DNA of 64,000 nt from positions 1 through 64,000 of the forward strand of contig CAJULM010000006.1 of NCBI GenBank assembly GCA_910587285.1. The letters are read 5' to 3'. The position numbers and the translations under genes were made by a program. A model generated the notes under the pieces. It was given only the letters and a program-made list of their open reading frames with translations, ran no database searches and had not been told where the DNA came from. The stretch is from an uncultured Oscillospiraceae bacterium (GTDB taxonomy: Bacteria > Bacillota > Clostridia > Oscillospirales > Oscillospiraceae). Below, in pieces: positions 56,958 through 64,000 of the stretch (position 1 is its first letter; each line of letters begins with the position of its first letter).

Positions 56958-57698
56958 ATGGGCAAGAAGTATTTTACGCTCAGCTTCGATGATGGGCTGG
57001 AGCAGGACAAACGGGTGATCCGGCTGATGAAGCAATACGGGCTCAAAGGGACTTTCAACCTCAATGCCGGCCTGTTCGGCGCCCGCGGCGAGGTGAAGGG
57101 GATCGGGACCTTCTCCTTCCAGGACTGCCCCGAGGGGGTAAAGCACAAGTGGCCCTTCTCCTATGTTCAGCACAACCGGATCCCAAAGGACGAGGTGCTC
57201 CAGGTCTATGAGGGGATGGAAATTGCCACCCATGGCTTCCGGCATGAATCCCTGGGCGCTGTCAGCGAGGATGAAATGCGCGCGTCGGTGGACGCGGACA
57301 AGGCCGGCCTGGAAGGGCTCTTTGGCGCCCCCGTCGTGGGCCATGCTTATGCGCAGGGCTCCACCTCGCCGGCGGTGCAGGCGTATTTGAAGGAACGGGG
57401 CTACCGGTATGCCAGGGCGGTGTTTCCCTCCGGCGGCTATGAGTTCCCCGAAAACCCGCTGAACTTCCGCCCCTCCACCTCCATCATTTTGAAGGACGCC
57501 ATGAAGCTGGTGGAGCGCTTCAAGCGCGAGGAGCTCCAGGACCGGGACCTGCTGCTATACCTCTGGGCGCACAGCTATGAAATGGACTACGAAAAGGGCA
57601 ATGCCAGCTGGGATGCCCTGGAACGGCTTTTTGAGGCCATCGCGGGGCGCAGCGATATCGTATACTGCACCAACAGCGAGGCATTCTCACATATTTGA
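56958..57698 (+). CDS. Polysaccharide deacetylase (NodB-like)
   Basis: This 246-residue cytoplasmic protein has the NodB/CE4 plan. Motif one is LSFDDG with D11 and D12, and motif two is THGFRHE with metal ligands H92 and H96. A later segment holds YLWAHSYEMDYE. It probably removes acetyl groups from an N- or O-acetylated sugar. It sits between an esterase and a GH2 gene, which suggests deacylation before hydrolysis. Confidence 0.85.
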   Translation: MGKKYFTLSFDDGLEQDKRVIRLMKQYGLKGTFNLNAGLFGARGEVKGIGTFSFQDCPEGVKHKWPFSYVQHNRIPKDEVLQVYEGMEIATHGFRHESLGAVSEDEMRASVDADKAGLEGLFGAPVVGHAYAQGSTSPAVQAYLKERGYRYARAVFPSGGYEFPENPLNFRPSTSIILKDAMKLVERFKREELQDRDLLLYLWAHSYEMDYEKGNASWDALERLFEAIAGRSDIVYCTNSEAFSHI

Positions 57699-57712
57699 GG
57701 GGGCGCAGACAG

Positions 57713-60112
57713 ATGAAAAAACAAAACTTCAACACGGGCTGGCTGTTCAGTGCCGTGGGCGGGGAGCAGGCCATGAAGCCGGTCACGCTTCCCCATGACG
57801 CGATGCTGTACGAGAAACGCTCGAAGGATGCCGCTACGGCAGGGGCCTGCGGATATTTTCCCGGCGGCGCCTATGTCTATATCAGACGGCTTCCCGTGCC
57901 CGAGGAGTGGCGGGAGCAGTCCGCCGTCCTGGAATTTGAGGCGGTCTATCAAAACGCCCAGGTGTTCGTGAACGGCACCCTCGCCGCCGAGCAGCGGTAC
58001 GGCTATATCAGCTTCTTTGTGGCGCTGGAGCAGTATCTGAAATACGGTGAGGAAAATGAGATAAAGGTGATCGCCGACAACTCGGCGGTGCCCAATTCCC
58101 GCTGGTATTCCGGAAGCGGGATATATCGGAACGTAAACCTTTTCCTTGGGGATCGGAACCATATCATCCCCGACGGCCTATTGATCTCCACCTCCGGGAA
58201 CAACACGGCCCATGTGAAGGTGTCGGTCACCGGCGGCGACACGGTTCGGGTTTCCATCCTGGACGGCGAAAGCCTCGCGGCGCAGGCCGAGGTGCCGGTA
58301 AAGGACGGGACAGCTTCCGTGGACATCCCCGTTTCCCAGCCCCGGCTTTGGGACGCAGACCACCCCGAGCTGTATCTGTGCCGGACGGAGCTGCTGAAGG
58401 ATGGCGAGGTGGTTGACACGGCGGAGGAGCGGTTTGGTTTCCGCACCCTCAGCTGGAGCGTCAAGGGCTTCTTCGTGAATGGGCAGGAGACGCTGCTTCG
58501 CGGCGCCTGCATCCACCACGACAACGGCATCCTGGGCGCGTGCTCCTTTGAAGCTGCTGAACTCCGCCGCGTCCGGCTGCTCAAGGAGGCCGGCTTCAAC
58601 GCGATACGTTCCTCCCATAACCCGGCGTCCAAAGCCTTGCTGGATGCCTGTGACCAGCTGGGTATGTATGTCATGGATGAATTCTGCGACAACTGGCTGG
58701 TGCATAAAAACCCCTACGACTATGCGGACAAGGATTTCCGTGCGTGGTGGGAACGGGATCTCACTGCCATGGTGATCAAAAACTACAACCACCCCAGCGT
58801 AGTCATGAATTCCATCGGGAACGAGATCTCCGAGCTGGCCATCCCCGAGGGACAGGAGTACTGCAAAAAGCTGGCCGTCCTGGCCCGGAAGCTGGATCCG
58901 GGGAAAGCCGTGACCCTGGGTGTCAACCTGATGCTGTGCAGTATGTCGGCCAAGGGCGGCGGCATATACGGCGACAAAAAGGACGGGAAAGAGAACAAGA
59001 ACGGCAGTCAGACCATGGATAATGTCCCTACCAGCGCGTTCTTCAATATGCTGATGAACATGGCCGGGGGGATGATTGAAAAAATGGCCGCCAAGCCCGC
59101 CGCGGATAATGCCACAAAGGTGTGCTTCTCCTACCTGGATATCGGCGGGTATAATTACGCCGCCTCCCGGTATGAGAAGGACGGCACACTTCATCCGGAC
59201 CGGGTTATCGTTGGCTCCGAGACCCTGCCCAAAAACCTCTATCACAACTGGCAGCTGGTGAAAAAGCTCCCCTATGTCATCGGCGACTTCATGTGGACCG
59301 GCTGGGACTACCTGGGGGAGTCCGGCATCGGCACCGTCCGCTACAAAAGCTTCAAGAATCCCGGTCAGGACGCGCCTATCATTTCCGGCGGCTGCGGCGT
59401 GATCGACATCTGCGGAAAGCTCCGCCCCGAGGTGCAGTGGAACCGGCTGACCTGGGGACTGGATCACACCCCCGGTATCGGTGTGGAACCGTATACCCAC
59501 GCCGGGGAGACGGGCTCTGTATCCATGTGGCGTGACACAGACGCGGTGGCAAGCTGGTCTTGGGCCGGCTGCGAGGGGAAACGGAACAAGATCACCGTGT
59601 ATTCCGACGGTGACACGGCGGAACTCATCCTAAATGGGCGTTCCTATGGGAAGAAAAAGACGAAGGAGTATAAGGCCGTCTTCAAACACATTGCCTATGA
59701 GCCCGGAACGATCACCGCGATCAGCTATGACAGTGCCGGGAAAGAGCTGTCCCGCACCTCCATGAAGACTGCCGAGGGCGCCAGCGAACTGCGCGTGGCT
59801 GCTGATCGGAACACCTTGAAGGCGGGGACGCAGGATCTGGCTTATTTGAGCATCGACCTGACCGGCGCGGACGGGATCACAAAGTCTTCCGAGGACACCG
59901 CGGTTACGGTGGAGGTCAGCGGCGCCGGCGAGCTGTTGGCCCTTGGCTCCGCAAAGCCCAATATGGGGGAGAACTTCTTCTCCAATACCCATACCACCTA
60001 TTATGGGAAAGCGCTGGCCGTTGTCCGCGCCGGAGACGCCCCTGGCGGGATCACGGTGACTGTGCGGGCAGATGGGATGCAGACCAGGACGGTCGAACTG
60101 AACGCGATCTAA
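57713..60112 (+). CDS. GH2 beta-glycosidase (large, with C-terminal DUF4982-like domains)
   Basis: This 799-residue cytoplasmic enzyme has the GH2 plan with jelly roll, Ig-like domain and barrel. It contains GACIHHDNGILGACS near 265, the acid/base E371 in SIGNE and the nucleophile E503 in VGSETLP. After the barrel there are two beta domains (about 600-800) of the DUF4982/Ig type, in a beta-galactosidase-like layout. The start ATG follows GAGGGGG. A related GH2 gene begins at 63062. Confidence 0.88.
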   Translation: MKKQNFNTGWLFSAVGGEQAMKPVTLPHDAMLYEKRSKDAATAGACGYFPGGAYVYIRRLPVPEEWREQSAVLEFEAVYQNAQVFVNGTLAAEQRYGYISFFVALEQYLKYGEENEIKVIADNSAVPNSRWYSGSGIYRNVNLFLGDRNHIIPDGLLISTSGNNTAHVKVSVTGGDTVRVSILDGESLAAQAEVPVKDGTASVDIPVSQPRLWDADHPELYLCRTELLKDGEVVDTAEERFGFRTLSWSVKGFFVNGQETLLRGACIHHDNGILGACSFEAAELRRVRLLKEAGFNAIRSSHNPASKALLDACDQLGMYVMDEFCDNWLVHKNPYDYADKDFRAWWERDLTAMVIKNYNHPSVVMNSIGNEISELAIPEGQEYCKKLAVLARKLDPGKAVTLGVNLMLCSMSAKGGGIYGDKKDGKENKNGSQTMDNVPTSAFFNMLMNMAGGMIEKMAAKPAADNATKVCFSYLDIGGYNYAASRYEKDGTLHPDRVIVGSETLPKNLYHNWQLVKKLPYVIGDFMWTGWDYLGESGIGTVRYKSFKNPGQDAPIISGGCGVIDICGKLRPEVQWNRLTWGLDHTPGIGVEPYTHAGETGSVSMWRDTDAVASWSWAGCEGKRNKITVYSDGDTAELILNGRSYGKKKTKEYKAVFKHIAYEPGTITAISYDSAGKELSRTSMKTAEGASELRVAADRNTLKAGTQDLAYLSIDLTGADGITKSSEDTAVTVEVSGAGELLALGSAKPNMGENFFSNTHTTYYGKALAVVRAGDAPGGITVTVRADGMQTRTVELNAI

Positions 60113-60133
60113 GCAGAGCAAGGAAGGGACGTT

Positions 60134-61597
60134 ATGGACAAAAAAGAAACTGGCTTCTGGAACACCCCCCTCATCAGCTCGCTGGTGAGATCCCAGAGCG
60201 TAAAGCTGCCGGAAATGCTGCTGGGCTACTTCATCGGCCCCTTCGGGGCGCTGCTGTCCTCCGGCATTTTCACCAGCATCCTGCAAAACTACTTCACCGA
60301 TGTGCTCAAGCTGGATTTGAGCTTCCTCACGGGGCTGCAGCTGTTTTCCACCATCCTGATCGTGGCGGCCAACCTTGTGGTAGGACAGCTCATTGAGCGC
60401 ACAAAGGCCCTGGCGGGCAAGGCCCGGCCCTGGGTGCTGCTGTCTGCGCTGACGCTGAGCGTGGCCAGCGTGCTCATGTTCATCGTCCCCGTCCAGAGTC
60501 CCACGGCAAAAATGGTGTGGATCGCCATCGCCTATAATCTCTACTACGCGGTGGCGTATCCCATCTACAACACCGCCAACTCCACCCTGATCCCTGTGTC
60601 CACCCGGGACAGCAAACAGCGGGCCACCCTGGCTTCCTTCACCAACGTGGCGGGCCTGGGGGTCATGGGTGTGGGCTCCATGGTGTTCCCCATGCTGGTA
60701 TCCTTCGCCTTGAAAGAAAACCAGGGGCTTTGGTTCATGACCATGCTGGCCGTGGCCATCTTCACCGCCCTGACCATCTTCCTCCAGTTCAAGTTCACCC
60801 GGGAGCGGGTCACGGAGGAGAGCATGGGCACAGCCGGCAGCGACGCCCAGGACAAAACGGCCACCCTGGGGGAACAGCTCAAGGCTGTGACCAGCGAAAA
60901 GTGGTGGTGGATCACCATTGTCTTTTACATGGGCTTCCAGTGGAGCGGGGCCATGAAGAACGGCTCCATGGCTTTCTTCTGCAAGTGGGTGCTGGACAAC
61001 ACCTTCTTTGGCTCCGCCGACGCCTGGGGCGCGTCCCAATCCCTGCTGGCAGTGCTGGGGGCCATCCCCATGGCGGTGGCGGCGGCGCTGGTGGTGCCGT
61101 TGGCCAACAAATTCGGCAAGCGCACCGTCACCATCATCGGCATGGTGGTCGGCGTCATCGGCGGTGTCATTGCCGGGATGGGGCAGGGCCAGATCGTCCC
61201 GGTGGCCATCGGCGTGGCGATCAAGTGCCTGGGTTCCGCCCCGGCGTGCTACCTGATTTTGGCCATGCTGGCGGATGTCATCGACCACATTGAATTCAAG
61301 AGCGGCATCCGCACAGACGGGTTCACCATGTCCATCTACAGCTCCATCATGGTGGCCGCCACCCCGATCTGCAACGCGATTTTCAGCGCCATCCTGAACG
61401 GCAGCGGCTATGACCAGGGCGCCGACGTGGCCTTGGGCACCGCGGGGCAGACCGCCGCGGCCCAGGGGGCCATCACAGTGAGCTATATCTGGATCGAGAC
61501 CATCGCCTATGCCGTGTGCGCGGTGCTGATGCTGCTGTGGACGGTGGAGAAAAACCTCCCCGAGGAGCAAAAGGCCATCGCGGAGCGCAAAAAGTGA
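60134..61597 (+). CDS. GPH-family sugar:cation symporter
   Basis: This 487-residue MelB-like symporter has about 12 helices and a family N-terminus with LVVGQLIERTKALAGKARPW. It follows the GH2 gene by 21 bp behind GGAAGGGA and is followed at 11 bp by a GH43 gene. It likely imports the substrate of the GH43/GH2 pairs. Confidence 0.9.
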   Translation: MDKKETGFWNTPLISSLVRSQSVKLPEMLLGYFIGPFGALLSSGIFTSILQNYFTDVLKLDLSFLTGLQLFSTILIVAANLVVGQLIERTKALAGKARPWVLLSALTLSVASVLMFIVPVQSPTAKMVWIAIAYNLYYAVAYPIYNTANSTLIPVSTRDSKQRATLASFTNVAGLGVMGVGSMVFPMLVSFALKENQGLWFMTMLAVAIFTALTIFLQFKFTRERVTEESMGTAGSDAQDKTATLGEQLKAVTSEKWWWITIVFYMGFQWSGAMKNGSMAFFCKWVLDNTFFGSADAWGASQSLLAVLGAIPMAVAAALVVPLANKFGKRTVTIIGMVVGVIGGVIAGMGQGQIVPVAIGVAIKCLGSAPACYLILAMLADVIDHIEFKSGIRTDGFTMSIYSSIMVAATPICNAIFSAILNGSGYDQGADVALGTAGQTAAAQGAITVSYIWIETIAYAVCAVLMLLWTVEKNLPEEQKAIAERKK

Positions 61598-61608
61598 GGG
61601 GGCGCGGC

Positions 61609-63081
61609 GTGAAAACAAAGCAGGCGTTCAACCCCTATCTCCCCAGCTGGGAGTACATCCCGGACGGCGAGCCTCATGTGTTCGGAGACCGGGTCTACGT
61701 CTACGGCTCCCACGACAGGTTCAACGCGCCCATCTTCTGCGTCAACGACTACGTGTGCTGGTCCGCCCCGGTGGACGACCTGTCCGACTGGCGGTATGAG
61801 GGCGTGATCTACCTCAAGAACCAGGATCCGAAAAATAAGCTGGGCCTGCGGCTGCTGTTCGCCCCCGACGTATGCCGGGGGGCGAACGGGCGGTATTACC
61901 TCTACTACGCCTTCGATTTTATGGGGATCATGGGGGTGGCCGTCTGCGACACTCCGGCGGGGCATTATCAATTCCTGGGCCATGTCCGCTACCCAGACGG
62001 CACGGTATGGGGCCGGAAAAAAGGCGACCAGTTCCCCTTCGACCCCGGCGTGCTGGCGGACGACGACGGGCGGATCTGGCTGTACTCCGGGTTTTACACC
62101 CCCACCCCCGCCGCCGTCACCGGCTTCAAAAAGCTGAAAAACGACGGTGGCACGGTGGTGGAGCTGGAGCGGGATATGCTCACCATCAAGGGAGAGCCCC
62201 AGGTGATTTTTCCCAAGGAGGGCCCCGGCTCCTTCCCCAACCACGAGTTTTTCGAGGCCAGCTCCATCCGCAAGGACGGGGACAAGTACATCTTTGTCTA
62301 CTCCTCCCGGCACAACCACGAGCTGTGCTATGCGGTCAGCGACCGGCCCGACGGCGGCTTCACCTTCGGAGGCACGCTGGTGAGCCAGGGTGACCTGTTC
62401 CTGGACGGCAACGAGGACGAGCGAAAGGGCCTGAACTACCTGGGCAATACCCACGGCGGGCTGCTGAACATCGGGGAGGACTGGTATATCTTCTACCACC
62501 GGCAGACCAACCGCCACTCCTATTCCCGTCAGGCCTGCGCGGAAAAACTGGTTCGCAGCCCCGACGGCTCCTTCCGGCAGGCGGAGCTGACCTCCTGCGG
62601 GCTGAACGGCGGGCCGCTGCGGGGCATTGGGCGCTACCCGGCCTATATTGCCTGCAACCTGTGGAGCAGGGACGGGGTGGGGCGGTACGACTGCCCCAGC
62701 CCCCGGAGGGCATTTGCCACCCACCCCTTTTTCACCCAGACCGGAAAAGACCGGGAGGGGGATGGCGGCCAGTACATCGCCAATATGCGGGACGGCGCTG
62801 TGGCAGGCTTCAAGTATTTTGACATCCGGGAGCTCAAAACTGTATCGGTGGAATTGAGCGGCGCGGCGGAAGGGGAATTCCTGCTTTCCGGCAGGCCGGA
62901 CTTTCAAACGGTGTCGGCGCGCATCCCGCTGAAGCTGATCGGTGGGCGGGCGGAGTTCCGCGCAGACTGTGCTTTAGATAACGGGAAACGGGCACTGTAT
63001 TTCAAATTCTGTGGAGTGGGACGTGTTGACTTCCACTTCTTTTCGTTGGAGGGAGCAAAAGATGAAAGCAAATCAATTTAA
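61609..63081 (+). CDS. GH43 glycosidase, paralogue of 54352
   Basis: This 490-residue enzyme starts at GTG; the first in-frame ATG lies upstream inside the symporter gene. It shares NPYLPSWEYIPD, VYVYGSHD, APDV and the ...SCGLNGGPL(R/K)GI...YPAYIAC... stretch with the GH43 at 54352. The Glu of FFEASSIRKDG is the likely general acid. A C-terminal beta domain follows. Its end overlaps the next GH2 gene by 20 bp. Confidence 0.86.
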   Translation: MKTKQAFNPYLPSWEYIPDGEPHVFGDRVYVYGSHDRFNAPIFCVNDYVCWSAPVDDLSDWRYEGVIYLKNQDPKNKLGLRLLFAPDVCRGANGRYYLYYAFDFMGIMGVAVCDTPAGHYQFLGHVRYPDGTVWGRKKGDQFPFDPGVLADDDGRIWLYSGFYTPTPAAVTGFKKLKNDGGTVVELERDMLTIKGEPQVIFPKEGPGSFPNHEFFEASSIRKDGDKYIFVYSSRHNHELCYAVSDRPDGGFTFGGTLVSQGDLFLDGNEDERKGLNYLGNTHGGLLNIGEDWYIFYHRQTNRHSYSRQACAEKLVRSPDGSFRQAELTSCGLNGGPLRGIGRYPAYIACNLWSRDGVGRYDCPSPRRAFATHPFFTQTGKDREGDGGQYIANMRDGAVAGFKYFDIRELKTVSVELSGAAEGEFLLSGRPDFQTVSARIPLKLIGGRAEFRADCALDNGKRALYFKFCGVGRVDFHFFSLEGAKDESKSI

Positions 63082-64000
63082 TGACCACTGGCAGGTAAAG
63101 TACTTGGGGGAACGGGCGCCTGGCGTTCCCATCAGCCTCCCCCACGACGCCATGCTGTCTGAGCCCCGGACGGAGTTGTCCGCCGGGGGTATCAATACCG
63201 GCTGGTACGAGGGGCGGGACTATCTCTACACCAAGGTTTTTACGCCGGACAGAGCGCTGACGGATCAATGCGCTGTGTTGGAGTTTGAGGGCGTGTACCA
63301 CAACGCCGAGGTGTGGCTCAACGGGGAAAAGCTGGCTTTCCGGCCCTACGGCTACACCAACTTCTATGTGGAGCTGACGGGGAAGCTGCGGGCGGGGGAG
63401 GAAAATACCTTGGAGGTCATCGCCCGCAACGCCGACCAGCCCAACTCCCGCTGGTACTCCGGCGCGGGCATTTACCGGCCTGTTGTCTTGTGGACGGCGG
63501 ATCGGGAGCACATCAAGCTCAACGGGGTGAAGATCCGCACACTATCCCTGGATCCGGCCCAGATCGAGGTGCGGGTGGAGACGGAGGGTGCGGGGCCGGT
63601 GTCCGTGGCCGTTCTGGACGACGGACGAGAGCTGGCCGCCGCATCCGGGGAGACCAAGGGGCAGTTTACATTTACCATGATCCTGGAAGGGGCTAAGCCC
63701 TGGAGCCTGGACGATCCTCAGCTCTATGCGTGCCGGATAAGGTTTGGGACGGATGAGGTGGTGGAGACCTTCGGTCTGCGCACCCTGGAGTGGGGCCGCC
63801 GCGGTCTGCTGCTCAACGGGGAGCGGGTCATTGTCCAGGGGGCCTGCATCCACCACGACAACGGTGTGCTGGGGGCCTGCTGCTACGAGGACGCGGAGTG
63901 GCGCAAGATCCGCATTTTAAAGGAAAACGGCTACAACGCCATCCGCTCCGCCCACAACCCCTGTTCCAAGTTCCTGCTGGATGCCTGTGACCATCTGGGT
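63062..64000 (+). CDS. GH2 beta-glycosidase, partial at the window end
   Basis: The frame starts at the ATG at 63062, inside the end of the GH43 gene, and stays open to the window end (313 codons). It begins MKANQFNDHWQV and holds a jelly-roll domain with NSRWYSGAGIYRPV near 137. GACIHHDNGVLGAC near 260 starts the barrel, and the sequence is cut near ...AHNPCSKFLLDAC before the catalytic residues. It is similar to the GH2 at 57713. Confidence 0.85.
   Translation, partial: MKANQFNDHWQVKYLGERAPGVPISLPHDAMLSEPRTELSAGGINTGWYEGRDYLYTKVFTPDRALTDQCAVLEFEGVYHNAEVWLNGEKLAFRPYGYTNFYVELTGKLRAGEENTLEVIARNADQPNSRWYSGAGIYRPVVLWTADREHIKLNGVKIRTLSLDPAQIEVRVETEGAGPVSVAVLDDGRELAAASGETKGQFTFTMILEGAKPWSLDDPQLYACRIRFGTDEVVETFGLRTLEWGRRGLLLNGERVIVQGACIHHDNGVLGACCYEDAEWRKIRILKENGYNAIRSAHNPCSKFLLDACDHLG

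Noticed and set aside
1..64000. CRISPR arrays, tRNA, rRNA or known riboswitches
   Set aside because: No regularly spaced repeats, cloverleaf-like sequences or conserved riboswitch cores were recognised by eye; a covariance-model search was not possible.

Overview
The window looks like chromosome from a GC-rich gut Clostridia, probably Oscillospiraceae-like (Flavonifractor/Lawsonibacter-type). The basis is GC-rich codon use in most genes, strong GGAGG ribosome sites, Firmicute families (YolD-like, DUF4317, OmpR- and LytTR-type two-component systems, GPH sugar symporters) and a large plant-glycan gene set. This assignment is inference; no rRNA, tRNA or CRISPR array was seen.

Region A (1-19.7 kb) is the DNA-processing part of an integrative or plasmid-like mobile element. 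It carries SSB, a VWA protein, a YolD-like/Y-family polymerase pair, a beta-clamp homologue, an NPPY methyltransferase, a Rad52-family annealing protein, a Rad50/SMC-like ATPase with a zinc hook, a CHC2-zinc/TOPRIM-like primase, and many small conserved genes of unknown function. Embedded in the long plus-strand operon (6.7-19.7 kb) are parts of a ubiquitin-like pathway: a JAMM metallopeptidase (6709-8112), an E1/ThiF enzyme (8109-8888) and an E2-like protein (14201-14878). This resembles PRTRC plasmid cassettes. No separate ubiquitin-like protein is evident. No integrase, relaxase or T4SS gene lies in the window, so the element must extend to the left.

Region B (19.9-25.8 kb) has a less GC-biased look. 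It holds an OmpR-type two-component system divergent from a fused ATPase-permease (MacB/FtsX type) and a membrane-anchored DUF6273-like protein. The shared promoter region carries six TTGAG/CTCAA half-sites on an 11-bp rhythm.

Region C (26.2-51.5 kb) is a glycoside-degradation locus: a GH78-like lipoprotein, a GHKL kinase/LytTR regulator pair, two lipoproteins, four double-membrane-anchored GH3 enzymes with permuted domain order (two of them a recent tandem duplication), two small four-helix membrane proteins paired with GH3 genes, an SGNH-hydrolase lipoprotein, a sugar-phosphate isomerase/epimerase-like protein, a GH2 enzyme, a truncated GH3 remnant and a GPH symporter. A repeated motif close to AAGGTTRTGCGG, in pairs 21 bp apart and in both cases exactly 41 bp upstream of a -10 box, lies before the GH78 gene and before the first lipoprotein/GH3 operon. 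It is the probable binding site of the LytTR regulator encoded between them.

Region D (51.8-64 kb) has another GPH symporter, a minus-strand AraC-type regulator with a palindrome inside its promoter, and a divergent plus-strand operon of GH43, SGNH esterase, polysaccharide deacetylase, GH2, GPH symporter, GH43 and GH2 (cut by the window end). The likely logic is surface enzymes (regions C) and cytoplasmic GH2/GH43/esterase/deacetylase enzymes fed by GPH symporters, acting on decorated plant oligosaccharides. The exact substrates cannot be fixed from sequence alone.
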